In this document: positions 10,516 through 20,774 of the stretch, piece after piece | Layout: every line of letters begins with the position of its first letter | Numbering within the stretch: the first letter of the stretch is position 1 | NCBI GenBank assembly: GCA_015143295.1 | Contig: CM026551.1 | Span: 18,900,543-18,964,542, forward strand | Source of the DNA: Tetracentron sinense | Lineage: Eukaryota > Streptophyta > Magnoliopsida > Trochodendrales > Trochodendraceae | Direction of reading: 5' to 3' | DNA: 64,000 bases | The notes under the pieces: model-generated | What the model saw: only the letters and a program-made list of their open reading frames with translations | The model's database searches: none | Told to the model about the DNA's origin: nothing | Program-made: the position numbers and the translations under genes

Positions 10516-13500
10516 GTAACCTAGCAAAGCCCAATCTCAAACCACATAGCCCATGGAAGCGAGCTTCATAGGAAAACAGGATGAGAAATACTCTCCCTCC
10601 CCTACCCTCTCCCTCTCCCCTCCCCTCCCTCTCCCTCTCCCCCTCCCCCTCCCCTCGCTCTCTCTCTCTCCCTCCCTCCCTCGATCGAGATTTTGTTGTA
10701 ACCTAGCAAAGCCCAATATGTTTTATATATCTATGCATTGATCACTATTACCGATAAAAAAAACTATTATATGATCATCATATCATTCTAATAGGGGTTC
10801 TCACTATGCTTTCATTATACATGTATGTGATACACATATGGTTCATTGTCAATGCAGTCATCAAGCTCTGCCCTCCTTGGCTTCAACTTGTGATCTCGGG
10901 TAGTGTCGAGCTAGGCTCAGGATCATGACTAGCTTGACCTCCTTTTGTCAACATTGATGATAATATTCCTTAGATAAATGTAAAATCTCTACAAAATCCC
11001 AAATTCTCAAATTTAAGATTTAAAATCCCAAAAACAGCCAAAAAAGTTCTAAATGTAGTAACAATACATCACCCTGACTTCAATCCATCACAGAACTTCC
11101 TTAAACGAGTTTCAAAAATATTGGAATATTCAAACTCATCAAATAATAGCAATTTTTCTCCAAAACAATAGGCCGAATAGATACCTAGGGTGAGAAAAAA
11201 CCTCTATACATTCTTCAAAAAAATCCAGAAACATACTAAAGAAATTAAGAATTGTACCCTTGAAGTTGTCCAACTATTCACGGGAAATATTCATACCACT
11301 ATTCACAGGTGCTATTCACGGCACTAGCAAGGCGAGATAATGGCCTAGCCGCCTAGTCGTTTCCTAGGCAACATTTTCACTACATTGAGCTTGAGCCATT
11401 TTCTTAAGCAATTCAGGTCAACCAGGTTAAACAAAATGGATGAATTGAGTTGAAAATTGAAATGATTATATCAGCTTTCATCATAAAACATGGAAAACAA
11501 CTAGAAAAAAAAAATTATCTGAAAATAAAGGGAAGGTGAAGAATATTTTCATAAAAAATGAGTATATAACACTTAAACCACTCCACTTCCCACAATGCTC
11601 CAATGAGAATCCATGAGTTGATTTTGGTTACAATTCGGTGGATATCCGCTTCCTCTCTAATTCAAACTCTAGGTTCCCTTACAAAACAAAAGAAAATGAA
11701 CCCCCAATGTCTTGAAACCCTCACATATGTAAGGGAATTTTTTTTATTTTTAAAAAAACGCATGCTAGGTTCCCACCGAGTCTAGTACCCACCAAGGTGG
11801 GTCATACCCGGCTGGTTTGATAGGATCCACTAAAGTTGCCAGGTTCACTGTTCAATGATATTACCAGGTCATGTAAGCTAATTTTTAGGCATGGTCAATT
11901 TCTAGGCCAGCTTGATGTATGACTTCAGTCTTAGGGGGGGAAAAAAAGACTTCAGTCTTAGAATCCAGGTCAGCTAATCCTAAGGGCCAATCTGTTCCAA
12001 GTTCCAAAACATTTCCATAAGGAATATTCTGGCAAAGTTTTGCTGGTTGAAGCTGATTTGGTATGCACAAAATTCCAAATTGCAGCTTTATATCTTGGAT
12101 GACAATCAAAGGAAAGCTACTTACTCGGATCACCTTATGTCTATTGGCAAGCTCAACCAATCTAAATGTGTTACTCCACTGAATCCACCCTAAAAATGAT
12201 AGGTATCAACGATCAATTATTCCAATATGGATTCTCTCATGCAATTTGGAATTGAATCCTCAAGCTCCCCAATCACAAAGCAGAAAGATCAAGCCTTAGG
12301 ATGGAAGACTTAAAAAAGGTTAAGGAATATAAAAATAAGCAAAAATATGTGAGCAACAATCTCACTTCTGGACTAAAGTTGTATGTATTATTTCAATATG
12401 GATTCTCTCATGCAATCTGGACTAAGTCCTTGATCTCTCCAACCACAAACCAAATAGACCAAGCCTTTTGGTGGAAGATTTAAAACGGACTATGGATAGA
12501 TTTGCAAGTAGCAAACTCAATTCTGCACAAAAAATAATTCATCTATGTGACCTACAATCTCACTTCTAGATTAACCATGTATGTACTATTCCAATAAGGA
12601 TTCTCTAATGCAATCTGGAGTACATCCTTGATCTCTCGAACCACAAACTGTGGCAGATAGATCAAGCCTTTTGGTGGAAGATTTAATATGGGCTATGGAT
12701 ATATTTGCAAGTAACAACCACACTTATGCACAAAAAAGAACTCATCTATGCAACCCTAAATTTTCTCAATCATAATTAATATCCACTAGGTGATTTAAAT
12801 GATTAGGCAATATGGTTCATACAGTTAAGAGATAGATGGCCATTACGTAAAACCATTAGAAACCTAATTAGCACGAAGAGGCCCCACTTAAGAATCTTAC
12901 ATTTCAGAGCAGTAAACTTAATGCTATATTGAGTTAACAAGTTTTATAAATAAGCTTTCCTAAATGACAAAGCATTATAGCAAGATAGCTGCTCAACATA
13001 GCCGTGCAATTATAAGGAGCATATTTTCATCCAACTGAAAATAATCAAAGAGGGAGAAGCATAACCAACTTACTCGAATGAAAAGAAGAGAGAAACCGAA
13101 GGTTTCCAAGTCTGTATCAAATACTTTAAAGAACTGTACAGAAAGAGACTATCCAGAACAAGAAGGAACCCCAAAAAAGAAACAATCCGGATGTGGGACA
13201 ACATGGGAACCGATGGGGTTGTTTCAATGTACTCAACCCTCTTCTGAGCCAACCAGTGCAAGGCCTTAATTAACAGGAGAGCAGTCACCATCGCCAGGAA
13301 CGTAACAGAAAAATCCTGTCGGAATATGGTGATTGCGAAAAGGATTTCCATTACCTCCCTCCACGCCTGTTCGTTTAGCCTCTCAACCTCCGCTTCTCGG
13401 AGGGATCCAAGGAACAACCGTTTGGTTAACTGCCACAACATGCACATGATGACCAGACCCATGTTGAGGAGAAGCACCAAACTGATCTTGGATGTCGATA

Positions 13501-13606
13501 GATACACCATGGCTGGGTAGAATTGGCCTCTACTATTAAAGGCATAATATATAACAGCAAGTGCGCCTGCTAAACTGAGTCCCGCATATGTTTGCAGCCT
13601 GATCAT
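7425..13606 (-). CDS. HRD1: HRD1 ERAD ubiquitin ligase, N-terminal half; coding exons 13074-13606 and 7425-7601 (partial)
   Basis: The sequence encodes the membrane part of HRD1/synoviolin, the ER E3 ligase that ubiquitinates misfolded proteins in ER-associated degradation. The start is ATG at 13604-13606 (MIRLQTYAGLSLAGALAV); the upstream in-frame TTG lies in the leader. The first coding exon ends TTCGA followed by GTAAGT at 13073; the second begins after CAG at 7601 (GTACATGATACTT) and ends at 7425 before GTAAGT. The phases fit (533 nt, then 177 nt), giving about 236 residues with several hydrophobic segments and highly conserved text (EVERLNEQAWREVMEILFAI, QKRVEYIETTPSVPMLSHIR, EGQWERKAVYTF). 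Plant HRD1 proteins are nearly 500 residues. The cytosolic RING exons are not found on this strand down to position 1, so they probably lie beyond the left edge, although loss cannot be excluded. Both exons look intact. The 5,472-bp intron holds a LINE remnant and other repeats. Confidence 0.9.
7894..9790 (-). mobile_element. 5'-truncated LINE (L1-type) remnant inside HRD1 intron
   Basis: Read on the minus strand, from about 9770 to 8067, the frames show the end of a non-LTR reverse transcriptase. GLRQGDP is at about 9735-9755 and the catalytic LQFADDTLVFCGASW at about 9575-9625. WKSRLLSKGGKLTLIKS follows at 9270-9320, and the C-terminal zinc-binding region (CYLCLNAEESVNHLLLHC, then LWSIWKERNGHIFDN) at 8170-8420. 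The reading is broken by several frameshifts and stops. A poly-T run at 7894-7903 on the plus strand is the poly-A tail, marking the 3' end. The endonuclease and ORF1 are missing, as expected from 5' truncation. It has the same orientation as the host gene. Confidence 0.88.
10453..10512. repeat. (CT)30 microsatellite
   Basis: An uninterrupted ctctct run of about 60 bp. On the minus strand it yields an artefactual arginine/glutamate repeat ORF. It sits in the HRD1 intron. Confidence 0.97.
10588..10682. repeat. CT/CCCT-rich low-complexity tract
   Basis: A pyrimidine tract of ctccct, ccctctcc and ctctctct words about 75 bp beyond the (CT)n run. The flanks of the two tracts are related (both are followed by ttgtaacctagcaaagcccaa), so a roughly 190-bp segment including the microsatellite appears to have been tandemly duplicated. 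Confidence 0.85.
12215..12740. repeat. Imperfect tandem repeat, three copies of about 175-195 bp
   Basis: The segment ttc(a/c)aata(t/a)ggattctct begins copies at about 12217, 12390 and 12587. Shared words include gcaatctgga, aaccacaaac, gatcaagcctt and ttggtggaagattta. The copies differ by many substitutions and indels. The ORF at 12301-12483 follows the repeat and is not treated as a gene. Located in the HRD1 intron. Confidence 0.8.
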
Positions 13607-14790
13607 TTCCTCCAAGAGCTGTCACAACACATCATTCAATCAAATAACACAACACCAAATACAAATCCAAGTCAAAGTGGAATCTCCAATCCCTTAATCT
13701 TGCAAGGAAATAAGTAAACAAATATCAATTAAAAGTAAATGAGATGGATTCTAACTTTAAAATCTGGAAAAAGCTGCAATGTGCTTTTTTTGTGGTTTGT
13801 CCCTAAAAATTATGCAGGTAATGTTAGCTCCACTTCCTTTTTAAAGTCACTTTCATCGAGGGGACTTTCATCAAGGGGATGACATGCATTAGTACAAAAC
13901 AAGTATCTTTCTCTTAGTGGAAGAGAATAACACCTGTTATGCCCTTGAAGAAATTGAATTCAAAAGAAAGTGGGGAGCTAGCATTATCCAAATTATAGAT
14001 ATAGATATAAAAGGGAAAAATATTTTTCCAAATAAATAAATAAAAATATATAGTTTGCTAGATAGAAGGAAGTTGAATATCAACACTATTACCATCTTTG
14101 AATTCATGTAGAAATGGAAATCATTCAAACAAAAGCCACCCATCAAACAATTCTTCGAGAGATATCAGTCAATGCGAAGTGCTATACAGTAAAGATAAAG
14201 AGAATTACACTAATACAATACCAGCTCTGATCAAAGGAAACAAAGGCCTGTATATATTATGTTGCAGACTGTAAATACTACCAGCTCTGATCAAGAAATA
14301 AATAGAACTGTTGGGGGAAAAAACTGGTATAGAGAAACTGTAATACGAACATTTGAATATTTAGCACGAAAAAAAAAACGATTCAGAGAAAGAATGGAAA
14401 AGCGATAAATTTCTCAAGAACTTCTGATAAAATATAAAAAATTTCAAGTCATTCAGCAAATCTTGAGGTAGAACTGTAGGAGATCTCCCCACATAAACTT
14501 GAAAAATGGATAGTTGCAGATATCCCCAACCGTTATTAGAGAATTCAGATAAACCCTAGAAACAAAATCAAATCAATTGTCTGAATGACTTCTTATTGAA
14601 AGAACCAGAAAGAAATTAACCCTAGACGAATCGAAAATTCTAAAGAGCTCTTCAATCCAAATCCAGATCTATAATGGATGTAGATTTCGTACCTGTTGAA
14701 GCGCGATTGAGGGTTTTGTTGGGGACAATTCCGTCAAGCGAAACGGTGGTGAAAGTGCTGGAGAGGGACACCGGACACAAATAGCCGGGC
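13607..14790 (-). promoter_or_regulatory. HRD1: HRD1 5'UTR with an intron (13619-14692) and leader exon
   Basis: Upstream of the HRD1 start, the minus strand shows an acceptor (GTGACAG) with the exon starting at 13618, 12 nt before the ATG. A donor follows further upstream (CAACAG then GTACGAAATC) with the leader exon ending at 14693. The inferred UTR intron is 1,074 bp. The leader exon probably runs to about 14770-14790; no transcription start can be fixed. UTR introns are common in plant housekeeping genes. The minus ORF at 13937-14146 lies in this intron and looks random. Confidence 0.6.
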
Positions 14791-14969
14791 AATCGTTTAC
14801 GTCATTGCTGGGTATTTATCCAATAAATCATCGACACGTAAGACATTTTAGAACGTAGACTACACCAGTTTGTGTAAATGTGGTTGACGCGCCTTCAATG
14901 CGCGTAAATCTCACATTCCGCGTACCTTTCTCCTTCTTGTTTGGAAGTTCATGTATTTCTTTGGTTGAG

Positions 14970-15765
14970 CTTTAAAGTATGATTAAGATTTACTCAGACT
15001 CACCCCTAGGGTTTATCCATTTAACCTTAGTTTTGGGGAAAAAAATAACCTTAGATTGGTTATGCTTAGCCGCAATTAAAGAGGGTTCTACAAGCGCCAT
15101 GTGTCCCTTTTAACACCCACTAACTGTAGTTAAGATTCACTCATCCCTATGATTCATTAACCTAACCTTGGTTATAAGAAAATAAAATAAAAATATTAAT
15201 CTTAGGTTAATTATATTTAACCACAGTTAAAGGATCTCTATAAACTGTCACATATCCCTTTTAACACCCACTGACTATGGTTAAAACTCACTCACCCATA
15301 AGGTTCATCCATCAAACTTTGGTTTTTAGAAAAAAAAACCTTAGGTTACTTATGGGTAACCACAATTAAAGGGAGCTCTACAAGCCACCACGTCCCCTTT
15401 AAAGCCCACTAACTATGGTTAAAATTCACTCACCCCTAGGATTCATCCATTTATCCTTGATTTTTAGAGAAAAAAACCTTCGGTTGATTATGCTTAACCA
15501 TAATTAAAAGGGATTCTACAAGCCGCCACGTGTCTCATTTAACACTCACTAATTGTGCTTAAGATTCACTCACCCCTAGGATTAATCCATCTAACCTTGC
15601 TTTTAAGAAGGAAAAAAATATTAACCTTAAGTTAATTATGTTTAACCATAATTAAGGGATCTTTATAAGTCAATAAGTCAGCATATGTCCCTTTTAATAC
15701 CCACTAACTATGGTTAAGATTCACTCACCCCAATAATTCATCTATCTAACATTGGTTTTTAGAAA
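14970..15765. repeat. Tandem array of a MITE-like unit, about six copies of 130-160 bp
   Basis: The phrase ggttaagattcactcacccc, with variants, recurs at about 14982, 15125, 15283, 15413, 15555 and 15713. Each copy is followed by aggattcatccat, an aacctt..tttt..gaaaaaa stretch, aaccttaggttgatta, aaccacaattaaagg and acaagc..ccacgtgtccc. Single relatives occur at about 40957, 61606 and 61970, so the unit belongs to a dispersed family. The array lies a few hundred bp upstream of the HRD1 leader. Each unit carries a cacgtgt- or catgtgt-like word. Confidence 0.82.
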
Positions 15766-17102
15766 AATATATATATACATTTGATTTTGGAAATATATAT
15801 TAACCTTAAGTTGATAGTATTAACCTTGGCTAGAAACCAATTCTCATTTATTTTATTGAATTAACTAACTTTGTGTTGAAAAATGGTTATTTAGACATTT
15901 TAAAATGATTAAATGATGACATTATCAAAGTCCATCTATAAAGTAATGGTAAACTCAAGGGATTGGGGTATATGTTACAGACAAGGCAATGTAATTTCAA
16001 AAGCCAGGGGAGAGGTTTTTGAAATTTCACCAAACCTCAAGGGAGGTGAATGAAATTTACCCATTTTTATTTGGGGTTCTTCGTACATAAGTTAACCCTT
16101 TGAGTATATCTGAGAAGTGAGAATTGAGACCGAAAACAAAGAAAACAAAAAAGATGTTATGCAATAGGAGGGAGGTTCCGGGATCCATTCTCGAGAGGGT
16201 GAGAGTGTTGTACTCTCCACACACCCTTAACTAATTAGAACGGATACTTGACTAACCGGGGTTGCAGCCTAACCGTGCGTGCCTCTATACCAACCAAAAA
16301 AAAAATAATACATACCATATGAAATAAATTTAGATGGTCGACGGGATGAGAAGAATATTCAAAAGCCAACTCTTCTATAAGGCAACTGGACTACATATGG
16401 AAGATTAATCTTTTTTCTCATGAAGATTTACATCAATAACCCTGCATTAAAAATCACAAATGATAAGGATAGTTAAAATATTGTAAAAAGCAGCATGACG
16501 AAAAAGGGGGGGGGGGGGGGGGGAGAACGAAAAAAATAAAGAAACTTGGTTTTTCTGGCCTGGCCTTGCTCTTGGGCATGTCAACCCACACTCTCTACTT
16601 GTTGCCTTTTGAAATTATCATAAACAACCATTCATTAATGGAGCTAAGTATCTCATAAAAAAAAAAGAGGAGCTAAGTATGCGAATGACACTGAAAAGAA
16701 ACAAAAGGGACACATTAGTAGAGAGAATGAAGGATGACAGCCCTTATAGAGGGCACGGTATTTCTAAACAAACAAATAGATGTATCAGTGGAGAGTCAAA
16801 GGGAGGAGTATAGTTGTGCCGTTCTATCCATGCCTGTTCATCTCATTTGTTGAATCACATACCTAATTTCCCTCCCTAATTGCCACATGGAATAGAGGGG
16901 GCATGGTATTTCTAAATAAACAAAAAGGTGTATCGGTTGCAAACAAAAAGGAGGAGGCGCGCAATTGTGCCAATCTATTAATGCCTATTCATAGAGTTGC
17001 GTCTATGAACATGCATGAATAAAGTTGCGTCCCTTTAAGAAGAAAAGCATATATAATTTGAGATGGAAGAACTCTCTAACCCAATCTTTGTTGGTAGATT
17101 CA
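15766..17102. other. Intergenic, no gene; includes an 18-G homopolymer
   Basis: AT-rich sequence with a run of 18 G at 16506-16523 (a possible assembly or sequencing weak point). A repeated ggggcatggtatttctaaa..aaacaaa phrase occurs near 16745 and 16900. A gaaattt..cc..ggg MITE-like scrap lies at 15985-16070. No coding exon is recognised. Confidence 0.6.
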
Positions 17103-17107
17103 AACAT

Positions 17108-18239
17108 TGTAGAGGGGTGTTTTGATCCTTGAAGAAATGGGGTTTACTGCAACCTCAATCTAGCCTAAATCCGATATCCAGACCGTTCTAAATTGAGTTA
17201 TTTTTGGGAGAAATGATTCAGAGAACACAAGAAGGAAAAGGGGAAAAAGAAGGAAATGATTCAGAGGAAGAGAAGAAAGAACGATGAAGAAAAGTAGTGA
17301 CAGAATGTTTTTTTTCTTGATGAATCCTTTACTTTCTCTCTCTGTAAATTCTGTTTGGAAAATCTGGTTGTTTTTGGAAAATCTTCTGGGAACTCGAAAA
17401 AAAAAGTCTCTCTCCCATCAAGGAGGGGTCACCTCTATTTATAGGTGATTATCAAAATTGTAACTAACTTGTACAGCTGTCATAACCGTTTTTGTAACTG
17501 TTTTTCAGAGAAAAAAAAATATTGGATTCCATCAAGATAAAGGCGTTTTGTCACTATACCTCATTTAAGCTTTTATGACCAAAGCTTTCAGATATATTCT
17601 TCAAAGGTTAAAAGCGGTATTTACAATATTCATCTTTTAACAAATTCTATCTAAGCCCTCCAAACCACAACTCATCATCCTCCCCCAAAAGCAATTGGTA
17701 ACTACATCGTGAAAGCGGGTCATACGCTTTCATGGTGTACTGTCCTACTGAGGTAATATATTAGTGTTCAGACAGCAACACTCCTCTAGAGTAATAATCA
17801 TGATAGTAATAATAATAATAACGATGATAATAATCATCTCAAGTCCTATAGGGAAATCGTAGGTGTTGGACGAAGACACCCTTCCCGAAGCTCAAGTCCA
17901 ATAGGAAAATCGTAGGTGTTGGACGAAGACACCCTTCCCGTCAGGCCTTTAGAGAAACTGAGGAAAAATCCATCCTCAATGCTTTCTCCCTGACTGTCAG
18001 CCCAGGAAGTAATCCATGCTTCACTGGAATAGGTAATGAGGGGAAACAGCCACACTCATTCCCACGGGGAGGTACCAATCCATACCGTTCACCCCTGACA
18101 AAACAAATCTCTTTTCTGGCAGAAGTCATCAGAAAGGCATACAAGGAGGGTACAAATCCATACCACACCCATCATCATGAGAAAGGCGTTGAAAGCCAGA
18201 GCGAGGCACTGAAGCCATATAGAATATCCGAAGGCGTTG
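17108..18239 (-). repeat. 3' LTR of the Tat element, truncated (lacks about 490 bp of U3)
   Basis: It aligns with 28219-29422 nearly base for base. It then stops abruptly at ccgaaggcgttg (18228-18239), where the right LTR carries on for 492 bp. The breakpoint lies in a short word repeated many times in the missing part (aaggcgtt), so deletion between repeats is likely. A TATAAATA box on the minus strand lies at 17436-17443. Compared with the right LTR it has one less copy of a 19-bp word near 17380 and one less unit of the 50-odd-bp repeat near 17840-17940. Confidence 0.93.
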
Positions 18240-20059
18240 GATTCAGCTATGCATCACTCCTGGGATACCGCTGTTCCCTCTGATGGGTGGGCTTTGCCTT
18301 ATGAAGACATTAGCGGAGCTAGAGGATTTTATCCTTCTCCTTTTGCCACTACTATGTTCAGGGTAGAGAGGAAAGATTTTCCGCTTTCTCAAGTAAATTT
18401 TAGTTCTCATAGCGGTTGCACCAAGGAATGGACAGCGTGGTGTGATTACATACTTACTCATCCGGAGTATGGTCCTAAATTACATGCAGCTGAAATTTTT
18501 AGAGCAATAGAGCTTTCGAAGGATTTTGAAGTTAGAAAAGATACAGATAGCTTATCACAGCTGGTTACTAGATGGAACAGTCAAACTCATACTTTTATTA
18601 CTTCATGGGGAGAAATTACCCCTACTTTGGAGGATGTAATAGCGTTATGGAGATTGCCGATCTTTGGGAACAGGATATACAAGACATTGTTTTGAGCAAA
18701 GAGGAGATAAAAGCGTCAAGACTTTTGCATGCTCTGGTTTGGGAGTCAAGAGTAAATCCTGTTTGGGGAGCTTCAAAGGAATCCCATGCAAGGCGGCCAA
18801 ATTTCTACGGCTGGGTACGCTATTTCTTCAGAGAGAAAGGCCCTGTGAACAAAGAGACAGGAGTTAGAGAATATAAATATGGAAAAGAGTACAAGTCTCC
18901 TTTGGAGCTGACAGCGTTTATCTGCATGTGGCTGTCAAGATATATTTTTGAAGGCGCTCCAACAGATAAAGTTTTAGATAGATTATTCCCCCTGGCTTTC
19001 CGCCTTGCTGATGGTCAGAACTTTCATTTAGGAATATATTTTTTGGGAACTTTATACAAAAATTTAGATCAAATTCACAAGTGTCAGGCCTGGTCAGCAG
19101 GTTCTTTTCACATAGAATCATTCGTTCATACTGCTTTTCTTCAGATGTGGTTATGGGAACGCTTTCCCGGTTATGCGCCTTCAGCTAGGCAATTTTCTCC
19201 TTTACAAGCTGATGATACCGCTGTTGAAGATCTCCCAAGTCCAAGGGCATGGCGGTGGAGTAGCATTTCCAGAAAGAAGGATGCGTTGATCTTTGACTTT
19301 ATTGACAAGGAGAGGTGTTTTTGCTTCAGGCCTTATATTGAGCCTTTGAAAGGGATTGAAAAAATTTGTTATCATTCCGAAACTCCTTTGGCTTTTCTGG
19401 GTACAAATTTTGAAGAGCGGGCAGAAATTTCATTGAAGACTCTTCACTGCTTCGCTATTTTGTCCAAGTGCCACTTAATAGGTCTCTTCAGTGTGGACGG
19501 CGGCAAGACAAACAGTTTTTGTCTTGAGTCTTACAACCATGATCGGTGTCTGAGGCAGTTTGGGCTTGATCAAGGCGTTCCTGATGGTGTAGCTGAATCT
19601 TTCTCTCTAAAGAGAACCATAAAAGCTTTCATTCTAGAGAGTTGGTCTTCAAATTTAAGACCCTCTGTTGCCGGTTTCTACTTGGCTGGAGAGCACAGGA
19701 TGGGCAGATGTACGAAGAACTACCAGCTTTTTTGGAAAGCTTGCGTTGGTACTTTCAAAGCCTTTGTTAAAGGTCCGCCAATGCTCAGTCAAACGGTTAA
19801 TTTGGCTATGGACAAGGAAAAATGTCTGAAAGAGCCCCCTGGTGCAGGCAAGAAAAGGAAAGCGGTAGCTTCTCCACACAAGAAGCTTAAGTCAAAATCC
19901 ACTGATGGAGGATCCTCAGAGATCCGAGGGGAAAACATTATCCCTCCTCAGCCTGCAATCATTACGGCTCCAAAGGCGGCTACTCCAAGAGCGCCTAGAA
20001 TCAAAAAGATTGCTATAAAGAAGAAGGCTCCTCCCTCTAAAAAGCGAAAGGGCCAATCA

Positions 20060-20154
20060 GTAAGCAAAGCTTTTAAAATATTTTTCTTATTCATAAGCTT
20101 TTCAATTTCTCATTTATATAGTTTTTCATCACTTATATTTAAAATTTGTCACAG
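20060..20154 (+). other. Intron 1 of the antisense PMD gene
   Basis: 95 bp, AT-rich, donor TCA/GTAAGC and acceptor TTGTCACAG/GAT. Removing it joins KKRKGQS to DPSSDSED in one frame, while reading through gives a hydrophobic run and a stop. The presence of spliceable introns in a strand antisense to the retroelement genome means they are not removed from the genomic transcript and so survive retrotransposition. Confidence 0.8.
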
Positions 20155-20650
20155 GATCCTTCTTCTGATAGTGAAGATAACGAGCCATTGATTGTGCGCC
20201 AGCAGAATTTACAGACTCAACATGAGTTAGGAAGGACTGAGACTTCTTTTACTCAAGAGAAGAATACAGCACCGCCTTCGGATGTTGGTGCAGGAAGCTC
20301 TGGAACTCCAGCTACTCCAGTGGGACTCAGCATCCCTGAAGATGATGTTGCCGATATTCCTTTCCCTCCATCGGTGGAAGCAAGAGTACAAATTGAGAAT
20401 TTGGCCAATGTTTGGCCTGAGAGCGAACCTAGTTCCTCTCCGCTTTCCAAAAAGAAAGATCAATCTGCTAAAGCTTCTGGTGTTCGGAGAACTGCAAATC
20501 CTGCCAGAACTATTGACATAGCCAAGGCGTTAACATCTCTGAAGAGAATGAGATCGCAAGCTATCAAGGCGAAGTCACTTCTTCTGCAAAGGACAGCGCA
20601 ATCTTCATCACCTCTTATGATTGACGCTATTGATGATTCTGAAAGCATAG

Positions 20651-20660
20651 GTTAGTAGCA

Positions 20661-20696
<36 letters not shown>

Positions 20697-20774
20697 ATGT
20701 TTTATCAATATACATGCTTATATGCTTATTACTACAATCATTATAGTGTTCTAACAGTATGTATTATTTTGAAG
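20651..20774 (+). other. Intron 2 of the antisense PMD gene, with a long poly-T tract
   Basis: 124 bp with donor ATAG/GTTAGT and acceptor TTTTGAAG/GCCC. It includes about 29 T at 20661-20689 followed by an A run. The split glycine codon is restored (ESI-G-PSESV). The donor is non-consensus but workable. Confidence 0.7.

Larger units (their letters stand above)
9791..12214. other. HRD1 intron remainder; microsatellites, no gene seen
   Basis: Apart from the CT repeats listed separately, I see only AT-rich unique sequence and short repeat scraps, such as a cctagccgcctagtcg word near 11350. The ORF at 11885-12160 has no recognisable domain and is treated as chance. Confidence 0.6.

Noticed and set aside
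10342-10527. Minus-strand ORF with an Arg-Glu repeat
   Set aside because: Translation of the (CT)n microsatellite; no real domain.
18237-18248. TTG as start of the PMD gene
   Set aside because: The first bases are LTR sequence at the deletion junction; the first ATG is at 18249 and the true start may be deleted.
20227-20648. Minus-strand ORFs across the PMD gene
   Set aside because: Shadows of the plus-strand reading, which has the conserved protein text and in-phase introns.
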